Assembly (NCBI GenBank): GCA_033762255.1
Contig: JANRLT010000060.1
Location: 1 to 64,000, forward strand
DNA: 64,000 nt
Reading direction: 5' to 3'
Source: Pirellulales bacterium
Lineage (GTDB): Bacteria > Planctomycetota > Planctomycetia > Pirellulales > JALHPA01
The position numbers and the translations under genes were made by a program. Of this stretch, positions 16,962-25,687 are shown piece after piece. Position 1 is the first letter of the stretch; every line of letters starts with the position of its first letter. A model generated the notes under the pieces. That model did no database searches and had not been told where the DNA came from. It saw only the letters and a program-made list of their open reading frames with translations.

Positions 16962-19043
16962 CTACCTCCGGACCGTTCCTGATGCGGCGGGTGGCACAAA
17001 GGGGTTGGCTACTGATTGCACAGCCGCGGGATTAAACAGGGGTGTTTCGCTAGACCACTTGGATAGCGGGGAGTTTGTCGCGGGAGGAATTGGCCGGGCC
17101 GACTCCCCTAACGATATTTCCAGGGGAACACGCGCGGTGGATGACTCTGTTCCTTCGCGGATCGGTCGCACCTCGCGTAAATGCCCCTTCGGATTCGCTT
17201 TTTCCAGCGAGATCGGCGCGGTGGAGGCGCTCACGCCCACGTTACCCGCCGCGTCGCGAACTTCCAGCTTGAGGTAAATCTGATCGGGGGTTTGCAGATC
17301 ATATCGCCAAGTGTAACGTCCTGTGTTCTCGAGTCCCGCCGCGATGGTCGTCCACGGGCCGTTAGCGGTCGAGGCCCACCACAGGCTGACCGGTCGCGAC
17401 GCCAGATAAGAGTCACCGGCTTGCCAGGTAATGGCCACCTCTCCTGTGGCCCCCCCCGTGCCAATCTCGGCATTGAGCAGTTTAACCGCCGGGGGGGTCA
17501 AATCCACGCCAATCACCATTTCCGGTGGATCGTTGGGCTGGGGTGGTCGCGGTTGGGGGCCGCCAGCGCTTTGCACCGTGATGCGATAGCCATAAGTTCC
17601 TTCCTCGGTCACGCTGGTGCGAATGGGCGTGCGATTATCGGGGTCGACGCCGACGCTCGTCCAGGTTTTGCCGTTGTCGCGGGTCATCCACAGTTCCACC
17701 CGTGCAATTCCCGCCACGCCGACCTGGTCCAGTTCGTAATCCCATTCAAAGACTTTGGCGTTGACCAGGGGAACGGGATTTGCGGCGGCTGGCTGCGGAC
17801 TGACTAAAGGATTGCCAGTGCTGGGAAGAGTCGCCAGGCCTGTTGTTGGCTGTTGTGCGCTGCCAGTAGTGACAAGTGGTGGCTTGGCGGCGGCGGTGGG
17901 TAAGGCGTTTGCCGATGGTGCGGCGGGCGGTGTACTCCATTGGGGGCCGGGGACTTGTTTGATATTTGCCGCAGTGGAAGGGGGGATGTTGCCCAAGGTG
18001 TTGCTACTTAAAAACGCGGGAGGCTCACTTCCCGGGCCTAATAACAACGGGCCGCTCGTTTCCGCAGGGGCCAATCGCATGCCATTGGCGGTTTTGCCGG
18101 TGGAACCGGCGCTGGCTGACGCTGGGATTGAAGGTTCCGCGAATGGGGCCAGGACGTTGCTGCCGCTGGTGGGAGCTGTGGATGGTAACACCGCCGGGCT
18201 ATTTGCAGCGATCGGCGATTGTGCAGCTAACGAGGTTGACGATGAAGCGAGCTGTGCTGCTGGCGACGCGTTGGATTTGCTGTTGGTGGCAGTGACCGCT
18301 GGCGTGTTGGTGTTGCTGGTTACCGTGGCCGCTGGGGTTGTTCCCCCCCCTGCCCCATTCAGTCGCAATTGCGTGGCCGCTAGATTTCCCGCGCGGTCTT
18401 TTACCTCGGCCCGGATCAGTAGTTCAACCCCTGGCTGCCCCTGGGTCCAAAACGTGGTCAGCCCCCGCGCGGGCGATGCCGTCCCTGTTGTGCGCGGCCG
18501 GTCAAAGGCCACATCGCGCCATTCCGTATCACCTAGGTACTGATATTGCAGTGACAATGATTCCGCCACCAAAAACGGGTCGGCGAGTTCCCAGCGAACT
18601 TGAATTTCTCCCGCCGCGCCGCGCTCGGCGCTGGCTTGCAGCTTGGGCGGCTCGGAATCGACAATCACCCTCAGTTCGGGGCCTTGCTTTCCTCCGCGCA
18701 GTTGGCCCTGGCGATCAACCGTGCGAATGGCAAACAGATATTCGCCATCGCGCGGCGCGCGAAACACAAACTCCCCTTTGCGGGATTCTGGCTGGCTCGC
18801 CAGCTTGACCGCGTCCGCCACTTGCCAGGATTTGGCCCCGTCGGCGCTCACAAACAGGCGAATCTCTTGGATTTGCTCGTTCAGATTTTGCGTAATGGGA
18901 ACCGTGTAGGGGATGGAAAACGAATTTTGGCGGGTCATAATGGGAGCCGGCAGGGACGCGCCGTCCCCGGGCGCCGCGGCTCCCGTGGAGCACAGCAGAC
19001 CGATCGCCAGCAGACAAAACATTCCCCCCGCAACAACGCGCAT
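16962..19043 (-). CDS. Large secreted protein with duplicated Ig/FN3-like modules
   Basis: A 693-residue exported protein with a signal peptide (MRVVAGGMFCLLAIGLL, cleavage near AAAPGD). The N-terminal half has two beta-sandwich-like units: one around EIRLFVSADGAKSWQVAD, FRAPRDGEYLFAIRTVD and LRVIVDSEPPKL, then a second with IQVRWELADP. A low-complexity Thr/Ala/Ser/Pro linker of some 170 residues follows. The C-terminal half repeats the pattern: RVELWMTRDNGKTWTSVG, TYGYRITVQSAGG, VIGVDLTPPAVKL. This looks like an adhesive or scaffold protein; function unknown. The long plus-strand ORFs opposite the linker are shadows. ATG at 19043 preferred to TTG at 19049. Confidence 0.8.
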   Translation of the reverse strand: MRVVAGGMFCLLAIGLLCSTGAAAPGDGASLPAPIMTRQNSFSIPYTVPITQNLNEQIQEIRLFVSADGAKSWQVADAVKLASQPESRKGEFVFRAPRDGEYLFAIRTVDRQGQLRGGKQGPELRVIVDSEPPKLQASAERGAAGEIQVRWELADPFLVAESLSLQYQYLGDTEWRDVAFDRPRTTGTASPARGLTTFWTQGQPGVELLIRAEVKDRAGNLAATQLRLNGAGGGTTPAATVTSNTNTPAVTATNSKSNASPAAQLASSSTSLAAQSPIAANSPAVLPSTAPTSGSNVLAPFAEPSIPASASAGSTGKTANGMRLAPAETSGPLLLGPGSEPPAFLSSNTLGNIPPSTAANIKQVPGPQWSTPPAAPSANALPTAAAKPPLVTTGSAQQPTTGLATLPSTGNPLVSPQPAAANPVPLVNAKVFEWDYELDQVGVAGIARVELWMTRDNGKTWTSVGVDPDNRTPIRTSVTEEGTYGYRITVQSAGGPQPRPPQPNDPPEMVIGVDLTPPAVKLLNAEIGTGGATGEVAITWQAGDSYLASRPVSLWWASTANGPWTTIAAGLENTGRYTWRYDLQTPDQIYLKLEVRDAAGNVGVSASTAPISLEKANPKGHLREVRPIREGTESSTARVPLEISLGESARPIPPATNSPLSKWSSETPLFNPAAVQSVANPFVPPAASGTVRR

Positions 19044-19304
19044 GTCCAATTATCTGGTTAAAGTGCCAAATTGCCGCAAATGCTGGACCTTAATCGTGGT
19101 ATCGACGACGCGGAACATACCGCTTGAAGCGTTCGGCGGCGGCAATCCCCCTACAAATAGCTTTCGTGGCGGACTTTGACGATTACCAAGCCTGGGGAAC
19201 GAGATTGTGGGATTACGGTTGTGTGCTAGCGTTTGCCGGGATGAGCGGGCTTGTCATTTTTGTAAGATTTTAGCCAATCGAAATGATAAGAATTAAACCG
19301 GACA

Positions 19305-19366
19305 CTAGCGCGTAGCGGCTGATGGTTTATACAATAACGGTGACGAAATCAGCCGTCGGGCGCTAG
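19305..19366. repeat. Imperfect inverted repeat in the leader of the aldolase gene
   Basis: CTAGCGCGTAGCGGCTGAT pairs with ATCAGCCGTCGGGCGCTAG (7 + 8 paired bases around four mismatches), loop 24 bases. The right arm continues as CCCACGGTTG, a phrase I associate with dispersed planctomycete repeats. The rest of 19044-19427 shows no gene. Confidence 0.55.
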
Positions 19367-19427
19367 CCCACGGTTGCTGTGTCGTGAACAGCTAAGCAGT
19401 TGTCATTTTTTACTTTGGAAATGTCGT

Positions 19428-20066
19428 ATGAGCGCTGATTTAACCCGCTTGCTCAACAGCGGCATCGTGGCTGTTATCCGGACGGATTCGCCGGATAAGG
19501 TCCTGGCCACGACGGAGGCGCTGCTAGCAGGGGGAGTGGAAGCCGTGGAGGTGACCTTTACGGTCCCCGCGGCACACCGCGTCCTAGAGGAGGTTCGTGA
19601 ACAACTGGGAGACCGCGTGCTATTGGGGGCGGGGACGGTCCTCGATGCCGAGACCGCCCGCGTCGCCATCCTTTCTGGCGCGCGGTTTATTGTTTCCCCC
19701 TGTGTCAATCTGGCGACGATTGAACTGTGCCGTCGCTACGGCGTCTTGGTGCTGCCAGGGGCTCTTACCCCGACAGAGGTCCTCACCGCCTGGCAGGCCG
19801 GAGCGGACATCGTCAAAATCTTTCCCAGTGAATTGACCGGTCCCGCTTATTTAAAAGCCCTGCGCGGCCCCTTGCCCCAAGTGCGACTGATGCCCACGGG
19901 GGGCGTGAACCTGCAAACCGCAGGGGAGTTCTTGCGCGCGGGGGCGTGTGCGCTGGGGATTGGCGGCTCGCTAGTCGATCCGCGGGCCATGGCCGAGGGA
20001 AATTATGCGCAGATCACCGCGCTGGCGCGGCGGTATGTGGAGATTTTTCGGGAATTTTGTGCATGA
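19428..20066 (+). CDS. eda: KDPG/KHG aldolase
   Basis: A 212-residue class I aldolase (2-dehydro-3-deoxy-6-phosphogluconate / 4-hydroxy-2-oxoglutarate aldolase) of the Entner-Doudoroff and related pathways. Visible are GIVAVIR at the start of the barrel, EVTFTVP with the catalytic Glu region near 42, GAGTVLD near 72, SPCVN near 98, LPGALTPTEV near 116, the Schiff-base lysine in DIVKIFPSE near 136, and PTGGVN near 162 for phosphate binding. Length and motif order are normal. ATG at 19428 chosen over the longer frame from 19374. No other Entner-Doudoroff gene is adjacent, so it may serve sugar-acid breakdown. Confidence 0.95.
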   Translation: MSADLTRLLNSGIVAVIRTDSPDKVLATTEALLAGGVEAVEVTFTVPAAHRVLEEVREQLGDRVLLGAGTVLDAETARVAILSGARFIVSPCVNLATIELCRRYGVLVLPGALTPTEVLTAWQAGADIVKIFPSELTGPAYLKALRGPLPQVRLMPTGGVNLQTAGEFLRAGACALGIGGSLVDPRAMAEGNYAQITALARRYVEIFREFCA

Positions 20067-20105
20067 CAACAACTAATTGAACCCCCCTTAGAGAGCCCAC
20101 GCCGC

Positions 20106-21089
20106 ATGGACGCCAACCACCCCGAACTGGACTCGCCCGTTACCGCCCATATGCGCGTCCGTTTTGCCAGCCTGACCGCCGGCGAAAACGTGGGCCAGGC
20201 GCTCAACCGGCTGCGGGCCGAACCGCCCAGCGAGCGGATCTTGTACCTGTATGTGCTGGATGACCAGCGGCGGATCGTCGGCGTGATACCCGTGCGGCGG
20301 CTGTTGACCAGTTCGCTGGAAACGCCCCTCACGGCGATCATGGTTCAGCCGGTGATTGCCATCCCCGACACGGCCACCCTGCTCGAGGCGTGCGAGTTTT
20401 TCCTGCTGCACCGATTGCTGGCGTTCCCCATCATCAATGACCAAAAGCAAATGGTCGGGCTGGTCGATGTCGAGCTGTTTGCCGCGGAACTAAACGACCT
20501 GGAAGAACGCTCCCGCACCGATGATCTGTTTCAGCTGATCGGCGTGCAGGTCTCGGCCGCGCGCGGCAACTCCGCCTGGGCCGGTTATCTGGCGCGGTTT
20601 CCGTGGCTTATCTGCAATATTGTGGGTGGTCTGTTGGCAGCGGTGGTGTCCTGGCTTTTTGCCGCCGATCTAGAGCGCACCGTCGCCCTGGCCCTCTTTG
20701 TGCCGGTGGTGCTGGCCCTGGCGGAATCCGTCAGTGTCCAATCCGTCAGTCTGGCCCTACAATTAGTTCCCGCCGCTGGATGGGATTGGCAAAAGTTTTG
20801 GGATGCCTTGCGAAAAGAATTTTTGACCGGCGGCCTCTTGGGCATCAGTAGCGGGGCCTGCGTGGGCCTGGCGGCGCTGGCCTGGCTGGGGCATGGGCCT
20901 TTGGCGATATTACTGCTAATGACCATCGCCGGATCGATGACCTTTGCGGCGTGGTGGGGCTACACCCTCCCCACGCTCATTCGCATGCTTGACCGCGACC
21001 CCAACATTGCCAGCGGGCCGATCGTGCTGGCCAGCGCGGACCTCTTTACGCTGGTGCTGTATTTTAGCCTGGCCCGGTGGTGGCTGTGA
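20106..21089 (+). CDS. MgtE-like transporter with CBS pair but no MgtE N-domain
   Basis: A 327-residue protein in the MgtE Mg2+ channel family. Residues about 10-130 form a CBS pair (ILYLYVLDDQRRIVGVIPVRRLL, then LLAFPIINDQKQMVGLVDVE). From about 155 come five membrane segments, with PVVLALAESVSVQSV corresponding to the pore region where MgtE has PVILATGGNSGSQA. The N-terminal helical Mg2+-sensing domain of about 130 residues is absent. The glycines of the pore motif are replaced, so ion selectivity may differ. A full-length MgtE is encoded at 52721-54088. It follows the aldolase by 39 bases and could be cotranscribed. Confidence 0.85.
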   Translation: MDANHPELDSPVTAHMRVRFASLTAGENVGQALNRLRAEPPSERILYLYVLDDQRRIVGVIPVRRLLTSSLETPLTAIMVQPVIAIPDTATLLEACEFFLLHRLLAFPIINDQKQMVGLVDVELFAAELNDLEERSRTDDLFQLIGVQVSAARGNSAWAGYLARFPWLICNIVGGLLAAVVSWLFAADLERTVALALFVPVVLALAESVSVQSVSLALQLVPAAGWDWQKFWDALRKEFLTGGLLGISSGACVGLAALAWLGHGPLAILLLMTIAGSMTFAAWWGYTLPTLIRMLDRDPNIASGPIVLASADLFTLVLYFSLARWWL

Positions 21090-21242
21090 TACGGGAGACG
21101 GGAGGTGGGAGACGGTTATAAAATTCGGCGAGCGGTGGACGTTAGTCCGCCGGTAAGTACCGGAGTAATGAGTGAGGCCCTTAGGAAGCGATTCCGTCGC
21201 CGAATGGAATCTGTAGGAGTCAACTCTGTTGACGAATCGTAC

Positions 21243-21366
21243 GTAGCGGCGAGTTCCACTCGCCGTACTATCCGTAGCGGTGAGTTTCACTCGCCATCCT
21301 ATCCGTAGCGGTGAGTTTTACTCGCCGTACTATCCGTAACTGCGAATTTTACTCGCCATTTTGCTC
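21243..21366 (+). repeat. Four tandem 31-base hairpin repeats
   Basis: Units at 21243, 21274, 21305 and 21336, each of the form GTAGCGGYGAGTTYYACTCGCC followed by a nine-base spacer. Each can form a GGCGAGT/ACTCGCC hairpin. The fourth unit is degenerate. The same family, inverted, occurs at 41295-41356. The remaining bases between 21090 and 21512 show no gene. Confidence 0.85.
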
Positions 21367-21512
21367 CTCGTTGCAAGTTCCGCTCGTCGAACAGGTTTTG
21401 GCAGTTGAGAAGCCGCGACGCGTAGCTCCGGAGGAGCGGCAGCTTTATAGCAATCGACACTCAAAGAACTTGTTCCTGGGCTACACGTTAATAACGGCTG
21501 TGACAGTCCCCC

Positions 21513-23504
21513 CTACCTTAACCCACCTGAGGTGATTTGCGACCGGCCTAGGTCGGGCCGGCCCAGTGGTTTGGTCACGACCTTCGGCAGCGTGGCCAGT
21601 GTAAAAAATTTGTAATTTGGTTGCTCACGTTCACGCAGCAGGTCGGCGATGGTCTGGTCTTGCTTTAGGTGGACGATGCCGCCGGGGGGATAGCCACTGG
21701 CGGCGGCGCTTTGCCAGATAGTGTTACCATCCAGCGTATAGGTGATTTTGCTGATTTGCGGGGTAAACGAGTAGGTCTCCGACCCGCCAAAGCCAAAACT
21801 GCGGTAGGTCACTTCCTCGGTCTTGCCCGCCTCGATGACACAGGTAATCTGACAGGCCGCGGAGGGATCAATCGTGTAGCCATAGCCGGTGAGTTGTTTG
21901 GTAAAACGCTCCTCCGCCTGGGCGATGGTTTCGGCATCGCCGATTCCCTGCACATTCAACCCGACACTGGCTCCCGGTTGCAGCCAGTATTCCACGGGGG
22001 GCGGTTTGTAGTTGGCGGCCGCTTCCTTGGCCGCTGGATGGGGGATTTGTACCGGCACCACTCCCTGGGTTTGATGTTCCTTGAGCCAAGTCCAGACGCT
22101 GCCGTTGCAAAACACGGTCTGTTCGGCGCCGTTATATTCCCATAGGGCCGCTTGCTTGACGGCGTCCACGCACAGCGTGTTGCCGATCAGCACATGGCTG
22201 TCGCTGGTCCACAGGAGTTTATTTTGATGATGAATGGGAAAGAGCTTAGTCTCGCGCAGGATATTGCCGCTGGCTAGATCGGCAATTTGCAGCACCAGGC
22301 GGCTGTTATCGTTGCCGTCGTTAGCTCCGCCGGAGGTCAAGAGCATGGCCAGTTGCTTGCCGTTTTGGCTAAAGGCGAGCGCCTCGACGGTTTGGCCCTC
22401 TAGCTTTTTCCTCGCGACCACTTTTTCATCCACCACGTCAATGATGCCCAGGAACGCGTCCTGCGCGACGGCAATGTAGCGCTGATCCGGACTGATAGCC
22501 GGCTTTCCGCCGCGCAAGTCCTTGATTTGCCAGAGAGGCTGCATCGTTTTGAGATCCCACAGCACCACCCGTCCCCATCCACCACCGGTTAAGACGCGAT
22601 CCGCGCCGACATACGCGCCCCATTTTACCTCGGCGTTCCAATCGTCTTTGTTCTCTCCGCTGGGCCAGCTATTGGTCCGTTCCACCCCTTTAGCTCCTAA
22701 ATTCCAGGTTTCCAGCAGGAATGGAAGCTCGCGATTGTGTTGATCGCCCGGCTTGCCCGACATTAATACTTGTTGACCATCGGGACTGAGAGCGAGCAAT
22801 TGCCAATTGCCTGTATTGTATCCCTCGCCCAGCGGTTTACTGGCTGCCAAGTCCAAGAGCAGCAACCGCGTCACCGGGCCTTTGCCGCCGGGGGGATCAT
22901 TGACATAGCCCAGCATTCCCCGCTGACTCTTCGTCGAGACGACAAAGTTATTTACCCGCTCAAAAAACTCATCCTTTTTGGGCGTGGTGTTAATCGCCTT
23001 GGGCTTTGAACTGGCGGGGGGGACATCAACCGGTTTGACGGTCAGTTGCCATTGGTCCGACTCGCTACGGAGGGAAATCTCTTTTAGACCGAACCACTTG
23101 GGCGCGCCGGTGCGAACACTCGCGGAGGGGGCCACGGAAGAAGCGTCCGTAGTGGCGGGCGTGGCTGATGAATCATTTGCCACGGAGGGCTCATCGACCG
23201 ACTGAAAGGGGTTTTCCTCGGTCAGGGTGGACAGATACTCTTTGTCAGCGGGGCTTAATTTGGCAAGGGGAATTTTTAACTCTTTGCCGGCGGATGTCTT
23301 TAAATGGACAAACCCCGCTTCTTGCTTAACGTAAGTTCCCTGGACTTTGAATTTGCCCGTGGTGTCACTCCACGTGCGCTCCTCGGCGGCTATGAGTAAG
23401 CCGAGACGCGCGTAAAGCAGCCAGCAAATGCACGTACAAGCGATTGTAAGCAGTTTGCCTGATTTGCGTGCGAAGGAATGCGTGGGTAAAGAAAACAGTG
23501 GCAT
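21513..23504 (-). CDS. Exported SHD1-domain protein with WD40-like body
   Basis: A protein of 663 residues from the ATG at 23504. After a hydrophobic signal region comes an SHD1-like segment (RTWSDTTGKFKVQGTYV, then VHLKTSAGKELKIPLAKLS), a small beta-barrel common in planctomycete exported proteins. A linker rich in Ser/Ala/Thr follows. The middle has beta-propeller-like repeats (LLALSPDGQQVLMSG, RVLTGGGWGRVVLWDLK, QRYIAVAQDAFLGIID, EALAFSQNGKQLAMLL). The C-terminal part is a separate alpha/beta domain near WLQPGASVGLNVQG. Function is unknown; protein-protein or ligand binding at the envelope is likely. The first frame Met at 23579 has no better support. Confidence 0.8.
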   Translation of the reverse strand: MPLFSLPTHSFARKSGKLLTIACTCICWLLYARLGLLIAAEERTWSDTTGKFKVQGTYVKQEAGFVHLKTSAGKELKIPLAKLSPADKEYLSTLTEENPFQSVDEPSVANDSSATPATTDASSVAPSASVRTGAPKWFGLKEISLRSESDQWQLTVKPVDVPPASSKPKAINTTPKKDEFFERVNNFVVSTKSQRGMLGYVNDPPGGKGPVTRLLLLDLAASKPLGEGYNTGNWQLLALSPDGQQVLMSGKPGDQHNRELPFLLETWNLGAKGVERTNSWPSGENKDDWNAEVKWGAYVGADRVLTGGGWGRVVLWDLKTMQPLWQIKDLRGGKPAISPDQRYIAVAQDAFLGIIDVVDEKVVARKKLEGQTVEALAFSQNGKQLAMLLTSGGANDGNDNSRLVLQIADLASGNILRETKLFPIHHQNKLLWTSDSHVLIGNTLCVDAVKQAALWEYNGAEQTVFCNGSVWTWLKEHQTQGVVPVQIPHPAAKEAAANYKPPPVEYWLQPGASVGLNVQGIGDAETIAQAEERFTKQLTGYGYTIDPSAACQITCVIEAGKTEEVTYRSFGFGGSETYSFTPQISKITYTLDGNTIWQSAAASGYPPGGIVHLKQDQTIADLLREREQPNYKFFTLATLPKVVTKPLGRPDLGRSQITSGGLR

Positions 23505-23657
23505 GGTAGAGAATTCCACAGGGAACCTTGTCTGCGAGAAATTTTTTGCATTATAAAGCAGCGGCTGGCCTAAAATCAAACATATTTGCTAGGGAATATT
23601 GCGAATTACCAAGCCGAAGTCCCCCCCGAATGTCGCGTATTTCCTGATAATTCATCG

Positions 23658-25499
23658 CTACTTTTCTTGTGCCAGTTGCATAAATTCCGCCAGTTTGGCC
23701 TCCCACAAATTGGCCATTTCCTTAACGCGTTCGGGCTGTTCTTTTGCTAAATTACGCTCTTCGCCACGGTCGGTGCCTAAATCATATAATTCCCATGGCC
23801 CATTTTTTCCCGCTGAAACAATCTTCCAATCGCGCACGCGCAGGGCGCGATTGTTTTGATGAAACCACCACAGGCATTCCCGCGGGATTGGGGCATCTTT
23901 TTCAAAAACAGGAAGCAAGCTAGAGCCGGGGGGGACGGGGACTTTTTGGTTATGAATCATGTTTGGCGGGCTAATGCCGGCCGTCGCCAAAAGCGTGGGG
24001 ACGACATCAATGACATGTCCGACGGCATGGCGTAATTCGCCGCGCGCGGAAATTCCCCGCGGCCAGTGCACGATGAGCGGGGTGGCGATACCCCCTTCGT
24101 GGACCCAGCTTTTGTGGCGGCGAAACGGCGTGTTGGCCAGACTGGACCATCCCGGTCCCAGGCATAAAAATGTCGCCCCCGTCCCGCACGCGGCATGCGG
24201 ATCATGGCCGTCCCCCCGGACTAAAATCTCGGCGCTGGCTCCGTTGTCGGACAAAAAGAGGATGAGCGTATGATCCAGGGCGCGCATTGCGCGGATTTGT
24301 TCGATGACGCGACCAATTTCTTGGTCCATCCGGTCCACCATCGCCGCATGCACCGCCATTTTATCGGCTTGAAAGGAGCGTTGCTGGTCGGAAAGCTCAT
24401 CCCAGACAAGCGGTTTGTTCAGCTCGTGCGGACCTAATTGTTCATGTAGCTTGGGAAAGGGGCTAGGCGGGCCAAGTTCACGCTCGATCGGGACCAGCGA
24501 GGTGCCGGCGATTTTTAGCGGGCGTAATCGTGCCCAACGTGCTTCCCGTAATTTATCCCAGCCCCCGAGATAAGTCGCATTATATCGGGCAATATCCGCT
24601 GCCGGAGCATGCAGGGGAAAATGTGGTGAAGTAAAAGCCAGGAATTGAAAAAATGGACGCTGGGGATGATTTTCGGCATGTTCGCGCAGGCATTTGATCG
24701 CATGGTCGGCGATTGCCGTGCTGGAGTAGTAACCACTGTCGGGAGGGACGGCGGGCAACGGCTGGTCGTCCTCGGTATGCTCGCGCGGGGCAAAATGGCG
24801 ATTATGATCCTCCAGGCTATATGAGCGGTCAAAACCATTGGCCAGCGGTTTGCCATCAATATGCCATTTGCCCGAGTGGTAACTTTGATAGCCGTGGGGG
24901 CGAAGGAGTTCGGGTAAGAGCACCCCCCAGGCGGGACGCACGCCGCTTGTTCCGCTCGTGACGCCGGGCAACGTGTCTCGACGGACTTGCTGGGCATAGT
25001 AACCCGTCAAGATGGCGGCGCGAGTCGGCCAGCAGCGCGCGGTATTATAAAACTGGGTAAAGCGGAGCCCGTTTTTAGCCAGTGCGTCCAGATGCGGAGT
25101 GGCGATCTCTCCTCCATAACAACCAAGGTCGGAAAACCCCAGATCATCGGCCAGGATAAGCAAAATATTCGGGCGAGGGGCATCAACGCCGCTCGCTATA
25201 GTGGTGGAATGAGTTTTTTCTGGGAGATGATGTGTTTGCGGGTTTTGTGTTTGTGGATTTTGATTTTGCAGCGAGCGAGTTTGTGGATGGATTAGGTCCC
25301 CTGCTGGTTGAGCAGGAGCATGCTGCTCTTTGAAGTTTTCGCTGGCAGCGCGTTGGGTGGATTCTTCGGCGGAAAACAGGGGATTCACGCCACAACCAAA
25401 AAGCCAGCAAAGCAATACGCAGACACGGAAGGGGATGATTAAAATATGGTGCATGCGGGAATAGACTTGGCAAATGAAAAGACTGGCATTGATTAGCAT
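23658..25499 (-). CDS. Arylsulfatase-type sulfatase
   Basis: A secreted sulfatase that hydrolyses sulfate esters, probably of polysaccharides. Hydrophobic signal region near residues 17-45, then a Gln/Asn/Thr-rich linker, then the sulfatase domain from about 110: NILLILADDLGFSDLGCYGG with the metal-binding Asp pair, and CWPTRAAILTG at 156-166, which matches C-X-P-X-R and should be converted to formylglycine. ILFLSDNGAS near 425 supplies the second metal Asp-Asn. The C-terminal subdomain is complete. No sulfatase-modifying enzyme is in the window. The start is uncertain: AGG five bases before the ATG at 25499, or ATG at 25454. Confidence 0.93.
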   Translation of the reverse strand: MLINASLFICQVYSRMHHILIIPFRVCVLLCWLFGCGVNPLFSAEESTQRAASENFKEQHAPAQPAGDLIHPQTRSLQNQNPQTQNPQTHHLPEKTHSTTIASGVDAPRPNILLILADDLGFSDLGCYGGEIATPHLDALAKNGLRFTQFYNTARCWPTRAAILTGYYAQQVRRDTLPGVTSGTSGVRPAWGVLLPELLRPHGYQSYHSGKWHIDGKPLANGFDRSYSLEDHNRHFAPREHTEDDQPLPAVPPDSGYYSSTAIADHAIKCLREHAENHPQRPFFQFLAFTSPHFPLHAPAADIARYNATYLGGWDKLREARWARLRPLKIAGTSLVPIERELGPPSPFPKLHEQLGPHELNKPLVWDELSDQQRSFQADKMAVHAAMVDRMDQEIGRVIEQIRAMRALDHTLILFLSDNGASAEILVRGDGHDPHAACGTGATFLCLGPGWSSLANTPFRRHKSWVHEGGIATPLIVHWPRGISARGELRHAVGHVIDVVPTLLATAGISPPNMIHNQKVPVPPGSSLLPVFEKDAPIPRECLWWFHQNNRALRVRDWKIVSAGKNGPWELYDLGTDRGEERNLAKEQPERVKEMANLWEAKLAEFMQLAQEK

Positions 25500-25687
25500 A
25501 AGAACCTGGATGAGTGAAAAGATTCCTAAGATTATAAAGGAGATTATTGGCCTAAATCAAACATCAGAGTGGAAAAATACAGTTAGCACAAGCATTATGC
25601 ATGGCTGCATACTTGGAAAGGCTGGATGTTGTCGGACTAAGTGAGCGCACTATAAAAACTGTCAAAGAATATTTCCTCTAACCAATA

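Noticed and set aside
17755-18543. 262-residue plus-strand ORF
   Set aside because: Antisense to the Thr/Ala/Pro-rich linker of the secreted protein at 16962; low-complexity Val/Ala/Gly output, a shadow.
21243-21366. Possible CRISPR array
   Set aside because: Units are 31 bases end to end with no unique spacers of constant length, and there are no cas genes in the window.
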